The notes below the pieces were generated by a model that was not told where the DNA came from, made no database searches, and saw only the letters and a program-made list of their open reading frames with translations. From Inia geoffrensis (Eukaryota; Chordata; Mammalia; Artiodactyla; Iniidae), in contig CM070909.1 in assembly GCA_036417435.1 (NCBI GenBank), positions 13,734,597 to 13,798,596 on the forward strand: a DNA stretch of 64,000 nucleotides. The letters run 5' to 3'. Both the position numbers and the translations under genes were made by a program. How positions within the stretch are numbered: the stretch's first letter is position 1; each line of letters opens with the position of its first letter. Positions 34,420 to 46,572 of this stretch are shown in pieces.

Positions 34420-34985
34420 TTTACTAAGCAGCTGTGACCAGGGTCCTGAAGACCGCCCTCAGGCTCAATGATTCACTAGAAGGACTCACATAATAACTCG
34501 GAAGAGCTGTTACACTCATGGTTACTGTTTACTACAGTGAAAGGATACACATTACAACTAGCAAAGGTAAAAGGAGAGGGAGGAGTCCAAGGGAAACCAG
34601 GAACAAGCTTCTAATTTTCTCTTTGCAGTGGAGTCATATGGACAGCACTTACAGACAGCTGCTTCTCCCAGCAACAATGTGTGTCAATAAATAAAGAAGA
34701 CTGCTGACCAGGTAAGCTCACCTGAGCCGTGGCGTCCAGGGTTCCTGGTAGGGATTGGTCACGTCGGCATAGAGTGCCCACATGACTGACCTTACTCAGT
34801 CCCCAGTCCCTCCAAAGGTCAAACTGACTCAGCATGGCCCAAGGCCCCAACCATAAATCTCATTGTTGGCAATAAACTATCTGATGTGGCTCAAATGCTT
34901 GATGAATTGATCAGAATGTCAGTTTGGGATCAGCTTACATTCCCAGGGCCACAGTCAACAGGCTGAACAATTATATTGATATTTC
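34420..34985 (-). mobile_element. ERV LTR (class I-like), antisense
   Basis: Characteristic wording: caggctcaatgattcactag, gttactgtttactacagtga, gaaaccaggaacaagcttct, gtccagggttcctggtaggg. I recognise this as an LTR class present across laurasiatherian genomes. No internal region is adjacent, so it is probably a solo LTR. The class is inferred from memory of similar sequences, not from alignment. Confidence 0.55.
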
Positions 34986-35229
34986 AGGGTCACTGTATCT
35001 CTTTGTCTTCCCCAAGTCAGAAGGCATATGTGAATTTTAGAGGTATATTAGAGTCTTCTGAGTTCTAAGCAATTGAGTAGAAAATGAGACATTAGATCAA
35101 GAACAATAAGAATATTTTAATACATGGATAATACAAAAGAGAAAGAGAAATGTATTTAAATATTCTTAAAAACAAATATGCTTTTTAAAAATTGTAAGGT
35201 ACTCTGGACCTACGAGTAGTATAACTTTG

Positions 35230-35553
35230 TTTTTCTTTTTTTTTTGTCTGCGTAGGGTCTTCGTTGCTGTGCATGGGCTTTGTCTAGTTGCGGCGAGCGG
35301 GGGCTACTCTCCATTGCAATGTGCAGGCTTTTCATTGCGGTGGCTTTTCTTGCTGCGAAGCATGGGCTCTAGGCGCGCAGGCTTCAGTAGTTGCGGTGTG
35401 TGGGCTCAGCAGTTGTGGAGCACAGGCTCAGTAGTTGTGGTGCACAGGCTTAGTTGCTCCGTGGCATGTAGGATCTTCCCAGACTAGGGTTCAAACCTGT
35501 GTCCCCTGCATTGGCAGGTGGATTCATAACCAGTGCACCACCAGGGAAGTCCC
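35230..35553 (-). mobile_element. CHR-1-like long SINE, antisense
   Basis: T-rich tail at left, then reversed long-body modules (ttgcggcgagcgggggctac; gggctctaggcgcgcaggct) and the reversed head (gtgcaccaccagggaagtcc). The 18-bp duplication acgagtagtataactttg (35212-35229) versus acaagtggtatgactttg (35554-35571) has three mismatches, so this is an older copy. Confidence 0.95.
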
Positions 35554-35654
35554 ACAAGTGGTATGACTTTGGACTTAAATGAGCATCAGTTTCCCCATTT
35601 ATTAAAAAATACTAATAAAAATTATGCACATACACATACCTTGCTGTGTTCTGT

Positions 35655-36300
35655 TGATTAAGTCATGCAATATTTACTTGCTATCTACTATGATCCAATC
35701 ACCATACTCGCTATGAGAATTCAGTAAACAAGCTTTCTGCTCTCGTAGAACTTAGTCTTGTGGGAAAGACAGAAATCAATTAATTAATCACACTGATGCT
35801 TAATTACAAATTTAGATAAGTGCCCCAAAGTGAAGGAACATGGTTGTACGAGAGTGTAGACCAATGATTTAAATTGTGGGGAGGGAAGGAAGGTCAGAGA
35901 TCTAAAGGATGAGAGGAAGCTAGCTAACCAAAGGGGAGGGATCAACAGAATAGAGAATTCCAGGCAGTGGGAACAGCAGAGAGAGATGAAGAAAAAAAAA
36001 ACACGCAGGGGCTGGAAGGATGTAAAAGAGGCTATAATAGAGAGAATGAAGGAAAGCAGCCTAATAAGAGATGTATCTGGAAAGGTAGACAGGGCCAGAA
36101 CATTCAGGATGTTAGAGGCCAAGGTGAGAATTTTGTTCTTTATCTTAAGAGCAATAGGAAGTCTTAGGATTTTAAGCAAAGAAGAGACTTACCAGATTTT
36201 CATTTTAAAAAGATCGTTTTGACTAAAGTTTGGAAATAGCGGCTGGGGAGGGAGAGAGATGTTGGCTGAAAAGAGTACAAGGAGATAATATTGTGAAGGT
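35655..36300 (-). mobile_element. L2, long antisense copy
   Basis: About 650 bases in reversed L2 order: gtagaacttagtcttgtggg, agagaattccaggcagtggg, gtagacagggccagaacatt, ttaagagcaataggaagtct and agatcgttttgactaaagtt. The opposite-strand 131-codon frame is a shadow of L2 sequence. Confidence 0.8.
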
Positions 36301-36339
36301 GCCAGCAGAGTTAATAAAATATAATATAGAAAAGAAAAG

Positions 36340-36485
36340 TAAACTAACATTAAGTATTTGCTATGTTCTAGGTGTTTTGTGTATCAATATACTAGCTGGT
36401 AGGTTAACCCTCAGTCTGACGCCAACACCCATATTCTTTCTGTCCTATCATGTACCTTCAGCAAGTATTACATGAATCCAATTTT
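36340..36485 (-). mobile_element. Possible MIR fragment
   Basis: actaacattaagtatttgct followed by atgttctaggtgttttg resembles antisense MIR, but the similarity is weak. Confidence 0.35.
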
Positions 36486-36692
36486 TAAACATGAGAAGGA
36501 TCAAATGCTCAGCATCCCATCGAGAAACTTTTATTATATACTAAATTTTGATATAACATAAGGAACAGAAGGAAGAAAAAGGAAATTCTTTCTAGATGGA
36601 GTTTCCTAAAGAAGACAGTTTTCAACCCAATTATGTGAGCAAGATAATGATCAAAAATACTTTGTAGATTAGTAATAATTACTCATAAAATT

Positions 36693-37187
36693 CTTTTTTG
36701 AATTTTTGAATTTTTTTATTTTTTTATACAGCAGGTTCTTATTAGTTATCTATTTTATACTTATTAGTGTATACATGTCAATCCCAATCTCCCAATTCAT
36801 TCCACCACCACCACCACCCCCCGCCGCTTCCCCCCACCCCTTGGTGTCCATACGTTTGTTCTCTACATCTGTGTCTCAATTTCTGCCCTGCAAACCGGTT
36901 CATCTGTACCATTTTTCTAGGTTCCACATATATGCGTTAATATACGATATTTGTTTTTCTCTTTCTGACTTAACTTCACTCTGTACGACAGTCTCTAGAT
37001 CCATCCACGTCGCTACAAATGACCCAATTTCGTTCCTTTTTATGGCTGAGTAATATTCCATTGTATGTATGTACCACATCTTCTTTATCCATTCGTCTGT
37101 CGATGGGCATTGAGGTTGCTTCCATGACCTGGCTATTGTAAATAGTGCTGCAATGAACATTGGGGTGCATGTGCCTTTTTGAATTAC
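36693..37187 (-). mobile_element. 5'-truncated L1, antisense
   Basis: T-rich tail, then the reversed L1 3' UTR including a C-rich tract (36809-36840) and the reversed ORF2 C-terminus (cattgtatgtatgtaccaca). A perfect 15-bp target-site duplication, attactcataaaatt, is at 36678-36692 and 37188-37202. ORF2 residues readable on the minus strand include MEYYSAIKRNEIGSFVATWM. Confidence 0.97.
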
Positions 37188-37269
37188 ATTACTCATAAAA
37201 TTTTAATGAATGTGCTTGCATTTTTTAAAAGACAGAATAATTAAATTAAAAATCCTAGCTTTGTTTCTT

Positions 37270-37560
37270 AAGTAGAAGCTAAGATGGCCCATCAGAGCTG
37301 TCCCAAATTAGGCTTAAAAGGCCAGGCCTTTATACCCTCAGATTGGTCAGTCACTGGATGTGGGCTGTCCTGGGAAGGGTGTGACCTTGGCTGCATCAGC
37401 TCTTTAGAGCTGAAGTGATCCTGAAGACACTGCCAGGGAAGCTGTCCACTGACAACACTCCCAGTAGTTGTGGCAACAATCCTTCAATGAAAGGGGGTCT
37501 GGGCAACACATCACCATGCCCACTATGTTCCCACAAAATATCACCATATCTTTTTAGGTC
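37270..37560 (-). mobile_element. Solo LTR, same family as 27430-29330
   Basis: Shares ggccaggcctttataccctc, cactggatgtgg, gaagggtgtgacc and actgacaacactcccagtag in the same order and orientation as the two LTR-like segments at 27.4-29.3 kb. No internal region is seen beside it. Confidence 0.5.
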
Positions 37561-37659
37561 TCCCTCATATTATCCCTCTCTACTTGGAGGAAAGAAAAAT
37601 CCCGCAAATATTTTAAAGTAAATTTCAGAATAAATTCAAAAGAGATATATAGATGATAG

Positions 37660-37880
37660 ACTTACTCAAAAAGCATTTTTTGAACATTTACTTGGTACAC
37701 AGTGTCAGAACCAGTTATTGTACAAAGGTGTAGAAGGTACAGAGCTAGAGTCAAGTCAGGTACATAAACATTTACAATATCAGGCAGGAGGGCATTGCTC
37801 CATGAGTGGTATAGACTGAGTACAAGAATGCAAAAGCAGGATCACAGAGGAATTGAGGAGGAGGCATACTGGGGAAAGAT
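37660..37880 (-). mobile_element. L2 fragment
   Basis: Antisense L2 end: tttgaacatttacttggtac, then tacagagctagagtcaagtc and tggggaaagatggaagg-like wording. Confidence 0.5.
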
Positions 37881-38439
37881 GGAAGGAACAAAAGAAAATT
37901 TGATAAAATACACTGTACCCTACCACCCCTCTTTGCCCTGTACCATCCTCTTTCTGAAGCTGTTTCCGTGAATACTAGAAATAAGGATGCTGCTGAAGTG
38001 AGTTTTACATAGGTGGGATCTCAAAAAAGATCTTTCCAGTCCAAACACTCCTATGGTCTATTTTCCTAAATTTGTAGCAATAAGCTTATTCTATAGAGGC
38101 CATGCCACCAATTATTGCCACTAAAGGCATATTAGAGTGAAAGGAGCCTCAGTTATGAAGTTAAGAGAAACCTGGGGTTCACCTTCAGAGTTGGCCACTC
38201 CCTGAGGCAAATTAAACACACCATGTGCCATAAAATTGCCATAATTATACCTATACCACATCCTAAATATACTAAATAAAAACACTTAATGGCTAAATGT
38301 ACGAGCTCAGTGGATATCTGCTCTTCATTCCTCTTATCCTAATTACACCCACTACTCAGGAAGATGGAGCCTATGACTAGAGTCTCCACAGACCACAGTC
38401 GTCACAAATTGATCACTGATACAGATTGTGTTTTCACAT
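37881..38439. other. Unassigned sequence
   Basis: No repeat or coding signal recognised. Confidence 0.35.
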
Positions 38440-38640
38440 GCCCTGCTCATGTCAGTTACTGGATGCTGAGAATACGAAGTTGAATAAGACATGGTCCTGA
38501 TCTCAAGCAGCTTACAGGCTGGTGAACAGGCAGGGAGGGCGAGGTGTGAGTGACAAACAGTATATCAGTAACTAGAATACAGCAAGGTTATTGTTAGAGG
38601 TAAGCTCAGGTAAGAGTTCAGAAGAGGTATGCCAGAGAAT
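38440..38640 (-). mobile_element. L2 fragment
   Basis: Antisense L2 3' end with ctggatgctgagaatacgaa, gttgaataagacatggtcct and caagcagcttacaggctggt. Confidence 0.7.
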
Positions 38641-38682
38641 AGAAGAGCTGAAAGACCCTCAAGAGTGTATAATACATCATAT

Positions 38683-38790
38683 CTTTTGAATATTGAGAAG
38701 CTGATGCAAAAAGAAGTTAAGTGATAACTCAAGGTCACACACCTACTTATTAGTAAAGTCTGACTAAACCCAAGAACTCTTAAGCCCAGC
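38683..38790 (-). mobile_element. MIR fragment, antisense
   Basis: gaagttaagtgataactcaa and ggtcacacacctacttatta match the antisense MIR core. Confidence 0.6.
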
Positions 38791-38799
38791 CTGGGGCTC

Positions 38800-39916
38800 C
38801 CTTCCTGTTTCTATTCACTTTCTCCCCCAAACCTAAGGCGTCTGGAAGGGTTTTCCCACTTCAGATAACTCGTCTAATGATCTAAGTAAGGCCTTGTCAG
38901 CTGCAGGGGGTCAAAATCTTTCCCTGAACTTATCCTCTCTGACAATAGCTGGCTTTCATTCCCGCTGAGCACCAGTATGCCCAAGCAAGAAGAGCCTAGA
39001 AAGGCACTCCTGAAGAAAGCACATGTTGGAAGTCTTTACACTCTTGGCTTTATATTCATTATGTTGACCAGCAATAAGATCACTGGGACTCCAGGAATAA
39101 GCTATGATTTACAAGCCTAGAATTTTAAAGCCTTGGAAGGTAGAGGAAAACTTAAGGAAACTTTAAAGGAGAAAAACAAATAGTAATTATCTTTTTCTCC
39201 TCTTTCTGCAATTAACTCTAAATATTTAGTGGTAGCGCTGAGAGGGGTGTCTAGGTCTACAGTGGTGACTGTGCAGTCACACACACTCTGCCTCACCACA
39301 GCAAGACAGTGATAAACCATCTTCACTTACAGCACAGTGGCTGAACACAGCACTACTGAATTGTCCAGTTAGTTTAGCATTACATAGTTCACACATCACA
39401 AAAGTAGTTTGGAAAGCCTTTACAAATAGGTTCCATTAAGTAATTTTCTTTTATTTGAAAGTTAGAGCTTTTAAAACTCTCTTTGTAAATATATGTACGA
39501 TAATAAATACTGGATGTACGTTAATTGAAATATTTAATTAAATAATAAAATGAGAATAATGAGTTAATTGAAATTGTTGTGAAATTGGTACAATGATTCA
39601 TGACTCAAATATTTTCATCTGCTAAGGTTAGCTCTGGTAGCAACTATTCTCAGGATTAGGTTCATATATCTCATTTAGATAAATTAGTATTCTTACATTA
39701 ACAGTTTTGTGATCCATACAAAAGCAAATTCTCTTTTCTTCTGACCATAAGGGAATATATTTTCATTGTAAGTAATAAAAAAATATTAAAAAGTGAAAAA
39801 GTAAAAAAAAATATTACCCATAATTACACAACCAGGCAATAACCATTTCAATACTGTAATATATACTTGTATGTATATTATATGCATAGGAACCTACATA
39901 TATTTAAATTACTTTT
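38800..39916. other. Unassigned sequence
   Basis: No repeat or coding signal recognised. AT-rich at its right end. Confidence 0.4.
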
Positions 39917-39927
39917 AAATTGTTATT

Positions 39928-40069
39928 GGGAATTCCCTGGCAGTCCAGTGGTTGGGACTTGGTGCTTTCACTGCCGGGGGGCCTGGGTTCAATCCCTGGT
40001 CAGGGAACTAGGATCCCACAAGCTGTGCAGCTCAGCCACCCCCCCCCAAAAAAAAAGTTTTAAAAAAAG
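39928..40069 (+). mobile_element. Short CHR-type SINE
   Basis: Head attccctggcagtccagtgg, B box ggttcaatccc, a 10-base C run and an A-rich tail. The flanking repeat is taaattgttatt versus taaattattact. Confidence 0.92.
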
Positions 40070-40180
40070 TAAATTATTACTATACTATACATAATCATTT
40101 CCAACTAATTGTTTTTCTTATTATATTTTGAACCTCTTTGGGGGGAATATCAGAGATTATTGCTACCATCAAAAACTTGA

Positions 40181-41309
40181 GGATAGGGAGACAAGATGGC
40201 AGAGAAGAAGGACCTTGACCTCACCTCCTCTCACGAGCACACCAAAATCACAATTAACTACTGAACAACCATCGATAAAACAGACTGGAAGTTATTCTAC
40301 ATCTAAAAACATAAAGATGAAACCACAACACGGTGGTAGGAGGGGCGTACTGACGATATAATCAAATCCCATACCATATAGGTGGATGACCCACAAGCTG
40401 CAGAATAAATATATTGCAGAATTTCTCCCACAGGAAAGAGAGCTCTGTGCCCCATGTCAGGCTCCCCAGCCTAGGGGTCCAGCGTCAGGAGGAAGAGGCC
40501 CCCAGAGCATTTGGCTTTGAAAGCCAGTGGATCTTGACTGCAGGAGCACCACAGGACTGGTGGAAACAGAGACTCTACTTGAGGAGGGTACACACAAGTT
40601 CTCACATGCACGAGGACCCCAGGCAAAAGCAGTGACTTCATAGGAGCCTGGGCCAGACCTACTTGCTGGTCTCAGAGAATCTCCTGGGGAGACGGGACAA
40701 CTGTGGCTCACCACGGGGATGCAGATACTGGTGGTGAGGATATCAGGGAGTGTTCATCTATGTGAACTCTTGCTAGAAGCAGAAATCTTGCTTGGGTCAT
40801 TAGCACCAAGACCTGTCCCCACCAACAGCCTGTAGGCTCCAGTGCTGGGATGCCTCAGGCCAAACAACCAACAGGGCAGGAACACAGCTCCACCCATCAG
40901 CAGACAGGCTGCCTAAAAAGTTCCTAAAAAGAGGAGCCCACAGCCACCTCTAGACACACCCCTTGACATGGCCCTGCCCACTAGAGGGCAAAGGCCCAGC
41001 TCCACCCACCAGTGGTCAGGCACCAGCCCCTCCTACCAGGAAGCCTGCATGAGCCTCTAGACCAGCCTCACCCACCAGGAGGCAGACACCAGAAACAAGA
41101 AAATTACTATTCCACAGCATGCAGAACTGAGTTTGCAGACACAGGTCAGAACCTACCCTGGGACCAGCTTACCTCTGGCCCTTTGGTGACAAGAGGATAG
41201 TGTACTGCTGGAAAACATAGGACACCCCTACAGAGGGCCCCTTCTCCAAGGTCAAGAAATGTAACTAACCTACCACATACACAAAAGTACAAACAGAAAT
41301 TTAAGCAAA
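40181..41309 (+). promoter_or_regulatory. L1 copy 2 5' UTR
   Basis: About 1.1 kb before ORF1, half as long as the 5' UTR of copy 1 and mostly different in sequence, though both share passages such as gcctgcatgagcctc-type and accagcaagc-type wording near the ORF1 start. It would hold the L1 promoter. Confidence 0.6.
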
Positions 41310-42186
41310 ATGAGATGGCGAAGGAATATGTTCCAGATGAGGGAACTGGACAAAACCCCAGAAGAACAATTAAGTGAGGTGGAGATATGCAATCTACCCA
41401 AGAAAGAGTTCAGAGTAATGATCGTAAAGATGACCCAAGAACTCAGGAAAAGAATGGATGCACAGAGTGGGAAGTTACAAGAAGTTTTTAACAAAGAGTT
41501 AGAAAATATAAAGAACCAAACAGGGTTGAAGAAAATAACTGAAATGAAGAATACACTAGAAAGAATCAATAGCAGAATAAATGAGGCAGAACAATGAATC
41601 AGTGAGCTGGAAGACAGAGTGGTGGAAATCAGTGCCACATAACAGAATAAAGGAAAAAGGATGAAAAGAAATGACGACAGTTTAAGAGACTTCTGGGACA
41701 ACATTAAATGTACCAGCATTCACATTATAGGGGTCCCAGAAGGAGAAGAGAGAGAGAAAGGGCCTGAAAAGATATTTGAAGAGATAACCACTGGAAATTT
41801 CCCTAACATGAGAAAGGAAACAGTCACCCAAGTCCAGGAAGCACAGAGCATCCCATACAGGATTAACCCAAGGAAGAACATGCCAAGACACACTGTAATC
41901 AAACTGACAAAAATTAAAGATAAAGAGAAAATATTAAAAGCAACAAGGGAAAAGCAACAAATAACATACAAGAGAACCCCCATAAGGCTATCATCTGATT
42001 TTTCCGCAGAAACTCTTCAGGCCAGAAGGGAGTGGCACAATATATTTAAAGTAATGAAAGGGAAAAACCTACAGCCAAGAATTCAGATTTGATGGAGAAA
42101 TCAAAAGCTTTACAGACAAGCAAAAGCTAAAAGAATTCAGCACCACCAAACCAGTTTTACAACAAATGCTAAAGGAACTTCCCTAG
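41310..42186 (+). pseudogene. L1 copy 2 ORF1 relic
   Basis: ATG at 41310 opens MRWRRNMFQMRELDKTPEEQ and runs 95 codons to a TGA at 41595. After a further disruption the RRM and C-terminal domain is open from 41661 to 42094 (NDDSLRDFWDNIKCTSIHII; then ADTLQARREW-like wording). A deletion near 42080 removes the LLYPA-type segment and ends the frame. The nucleotide sequence continues to the terminal stop at 42184-42186. The relic is non-functional. Confidence 0.88.
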
Positions 42187-43338
42187 GGGGAAAAGAAAAG
42201 GCCACAACTAGAAACAAGAAAATTATGAAATAGGAAAACTCACCAGTAAAGGCTAACATACAATAAAGATAGGAAATCAACCACACACAACAAATATGAT
42301 CTCAAAACCAGTGATCATGAGAGGAGGAGAGGACAAGTGTAGGATATTTAAAATGCATTTGAAGTTAGGAGATCAGCAACTTAAAACAAATATATATAGA
42401 GAGAGAGACTGCTATACCAAAACCTCAGGGTAACCGCAAAACAAAAATCTATAATAGATATACACACAAAAAAGAAAAAGGAATCCAAACACAACACTAG
42501 AGATAGTCATCAAATCACAGGAGAACAAAAGAGGTAAGGAAAAAAAAATAAAATAAAAGACCTAGAAAAACAAATCTAAACAATTAACAAAATGGCAGTA
42601 AGAACATACATATCGATGATTACCTTAAATGTAAGCGAATTAAAAGCTCCAACCAAAAGACACAGACTGGCTGAATGTATCCAAAAACAAGACCCATATA
42701 TATGCTGTCTACAGGAGACCCACTTCAGACCTAGAGACACATACAGACTGAAAGTAAGGAGATGGGAAAAGGCATTCCATGCAAATGGAAATCAAAAAAA
42801 AGCTGGAGTAGCAATACTTGTATCAGACAAAACAGACTTTAAAATAAAGACTGTTACAGTAGACAAACAACGACACTGCATAATGATCAAGGGACCAATC
42901 TAAGAAGAAAATATAATAATTGTAAATACACATGCACCCAACATAGAAGCACCTCAATATATAAGGCAAATGTTAACAGACATAAAAGGAGAAATTGACC
43001 GTAACACAGTAATAGTGGGGGACTTTAACACCCCACTTTCATCAGTGGACAGATCATCCAGACAGAAAATCAATAAGGAAACACAGGCCTTAAATAACAT
43101 ATTAGATCAGATAGACTTAATTGATACTTATAGAGCATTCCATCCTAAAGCAGCAGAACGCACATTCTTTTGAAGTGCACGTGGAACATTCTTCAGGGTA
43201 GATCACATGCTGGTCCAGAAAGCAAGCCTTGGTAAATCTAAAAAAATTGAAATCATATAAAGCATCTTTTCCAATCACAATGCTATGAGATTAGAAATTA
43301 ACTACAAGGAAAAAAAACTGCAAAAAATAGAAACACGT

Positions 43339-43545
43339 TGGGCTTCCCTGGTGGCGTAGTGGTTGAGAGTCCACCTGCTGATGCAGGGGACACAGATTCG
43401 TGCCCCAGTCTGGGAGGATCCCACATGCCGCGGAGCGGCTGGGCCCGTGAGCCATGGCCGCTGAGCCTGCACGTCCAGAGCCTGTGCTCCACAATGGGAG
43501 AGGCCACAACAGTAAGAGGCCCGTGTACCACAGAAAAAAAAAAAG
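43339..43545 (+). mobile_element. CHRS SINE at an L1 deletion junction
   Basis: Full CHRS with an A-rich tail. No clean target-site duplication. The L1 sequence to its left corresponds to about 7095 of copy 1 and the sequence to its right to about 7480, so roughly 385 bp of host L1 is absent at this site. Confidence 0.93.
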
Positions 43546-45730
43546 AAAAAGAAAAAAAGGGAGAGGACTCAAGTAAATAAAATTAGAAATGAAAAAGGAG
43601 AAGTTACAACCAGCACCATAGAAATACAAAGGACCATAAGCAACTACTTCAAGCAACTACATTCCAATAAAATGGACAACTTAGAAGAAATGAACAAATT
43701 CTTAGAAAGATACAATCTTCCAAGACGGAACCAGGAAGAAATAGAAAATATGAACAGACCAATTACAAGCACTGAAAATGAATCTGTGATTTAAAAACTC
43801 CCAACAAACAAAAGTCCAGGACCAGATGGCTTCACAGGCGAATTCTACCACTCACTTAGAGAAGGGTTAACACCTATCCTTTTGAAACTATTCCAAAAAA
43901 TTGCAAAGGAAGGAACACTTCCTACCTCATTCTATGAGGCCACCATTACCCTGATACCAAAACCAGACAAAGATAACACACACACACAAAAGAATACTAC
44001 AGGCCAATATCACTGATGAACACAGACACAAAAATGCTCAACAAAGTACTAGCAAACCAAATCCAACAATAATTAAAAGGATCATATACCATGATCAAAT
44101 GGGACTTACCCCAGGGATGCAAGGATTTTTCAGTATCTGAAATAAATCAGTGTGATCCACCACAGTAACAAATTGAAGAATAAAAACCATATGGTCATCT
44201 CAAGAGTTGCAGAAAAAGCTTTGATAAAAATTCAATATCCATTTACAATAACAGCTCTCCAGAAATTGGGCATAGAGGGAACATACCTCAATGTGATAAA
44301 GGCCATATACGACAAACTCACAGTTAACATCATACTCAACAGTGTAAAGCTGAAAGCATTTCCTCCAAGATCAGGAGCAAGACAAGGATGTCCACTCTCA
44401 CCACTTTTAGTCAACATTGTTTTGGAAGCCCTAGCCACAGAAATCAGAGAAGAAGAAGAAATAAAAGGAACCCAAATTGGAAAAGAAGAAGTATAACTGT
44501 CACTGTTTGCATATGACATGATACTATACATAGAAAATCCTAAAGACACTACCAGAAAACTACTAGAGCTCATCAACAAACTCAATAAAGTTGCAGGAGA
44601 CAAAATTAATGCACAGAAATCTGTTGCATTTCTATACACTAACAATGAAAGATCAGAAAGAGAAATTTAGGAAACAATCCCATTTACCATCACATCAAAA
44701 AGAATAAAATACCTAGGAATAAACCTACCTAAGGAGGCTAAAACCTGTACTCTGAAAGCTATAAGGCACTGATGAAAAATAACTGAAGACAACACAAACA
44801 GATGGGACGATATACTTGTGTTCTTGGATTGGAAGAATAAATATTGTGAAAATGACTATACCACGCAAGGCAATCTACAGATTCAATGCAATCCCTATCA
44901 AATTACCAATGGCATTTTTCACAGAATTAGAAAAAAAAAAATTTACAACTTGTATGGAAAGACAAAAGATCCCAAATAGCCAAAGCAATCTTGAGAAAGA
45001 AAAACAGAGCTGGAGGAATCAGGCTCCCTGAATTCAGACTATACTACAAGGCTACAGTAATCAAAACAGTACGGTACTGGCACAAAAACAGACATAAAGA
45101 TCAATGGAGCAGGATAGAAAGCCCAGAAATAAACCCATGCACCTATGGTGAATTAATTTACAACAAAGGAGGCAAGAATATACAATGGAGAAAAGACAGT
45201 CTCTTCAGTAAGTGGTGCTGGGAAAACTGGAGACAGCTACATGTAAAAGAATGAAATTAGATCATTCCCTAACAACATATACAAAAATAAACTCAAAATA
45301 GATTAAAGACCTAAATGTAAGACTGGATACTATAAAACTCCTAGAGGAAAACACAGGCAGAACACTCTGACATAAATAGCAGCAATATCTTTTATGATCC
45401 ATCTCCTACAGTAATGGAAACAAAAACAAAATAAACAAATGGGACCTAATTAAACTCAAACGCTTTTGCACAGCAAAGAAAACCATAGACAAAACGAAAA
45501 GACAACCTACAGAATGGGAGAAAATATTTGCAAACAATGCTACCAACAAGGAATTAATTTCCAAAATATACAAACAGCTCATGCAGCTCAATATCAAAAA
45601 AAACAACCCCAATAAAAACTGACCACAGTATCTAAATAGACATTTCTCCAAAGAAGACATACAGATAGACACCAGGCATCTGAAAAAGTGCTCAACATCG
45701 CTAATTATTAGAGAAATGCAAAGCAAAACT

Positions 45731-45786
45731 CCGGACATGCAGGCTCAGCAGCCATGGCTCAGTGGCCATGGCTCACAGAGCGGCCA
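45731..45786 (-). mobile_element. SINE shred inside L1 copy 2
   Basis: About 55 bases (ccggacatgcaggctcagca, then two gccatggctca words) match the middle of CHRS in antisense, with one short segment doubled. The SINE head, tail and A-run are absent. The L1 on both sides is continuous with copy 1 (gaaatgcaaa; then gtcagaacggccatcatc). Confidence 0.75.
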
Positions 45787-45834
45787 TTACCTCACTCTGG
45801 TCAGAACGGCCATCATCAAAAAGTGTACAAATAG

Positions 45835-45953
45835 GGAATCCCCTGGTGGCCTAGTGGTTAGGATTCTGGGCCTTCTCTGCCATGGCCTGGGTTCAATCCC
45901 TGGCTGGGGAACTGAGATCCTGCAAGCAATGCAGCACAGCCAAAAAAAAAAAA
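45835..45953 (+). mobile_element. Short CHR-type SINE in L1 copy 2
   Basis: Head atcccctggtggcctagtgg, B box ggttcaatccc, A tail. The duplication aagtgtacaaatag (45821-45834) and aagtctacaaatgg (45954-45967) is host L1 sequence. Confidence 0.95.
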
Positions 45954-46232
45954 AAGTCTACAAATGGTAAATGCTGGGGAGGGTGTGGAGAAAAAGGAAT
46001 CCTCCTGCACTGTTGGTGGAAATGTAAATTGGTGCATCCATGTTGGAGAACAGTATGGAGGTTTCTTAAAAAATTAAAAATAGAGTTACCATATGATCCT
46101 GCAATCCCACTCCTGGGCATATATCTGGAGAAAACTATAATTTGAAAAGATAACATGCACCCCAATGTACAGAGCGGCACTATTTACGGTAGCCAAGACA
46201 TGGAAGCAATCTAAATGTTCATTGACGAATGG

Positions 46233-46572
46233 ACTTTCCTGGTGGTGCAGTGGTTAAGAATCCACCTGCCAATGAAGGGGACACAGGTTCGATCCCTGGT
46301 CCAGGAAGATCCCCCATGCCGCAAAGCAACTAAGCCCGTGCGCCACAACTACTGAGCCTGCGCTCCAGAGCCCATGAGCCACAAATACTGAAGCCCGCAT
46401 GCCTAGAGCCTGTGCTCTGCAACAGGAGAAGCCACCGCAATGAGAAGCCCGCGCACTGCAACAAAGAGTAGCCCCCGCTCGCTGCAACTAGAGAAAGCCC
46501 ACACACAGCAATGAAGACCCAAGGCAGTCAAAAATCAATCAATCAATAAATAAATAAATTTCTTTTTAAAAA
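46233..46572 (+). mobile_element. CHR-1-like long SINE in L1 copy 2
   Basis: Head tttcctggtggtgcagtggt, long body with gagccacaaatactgaag and gaagacccaaggcagtc, then an AATC/AAAT-rich tail. It is inserted in the C-terminal ORF2 sequence between gacgaatgg and gaagtgctacata. Confidence 0.94.
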
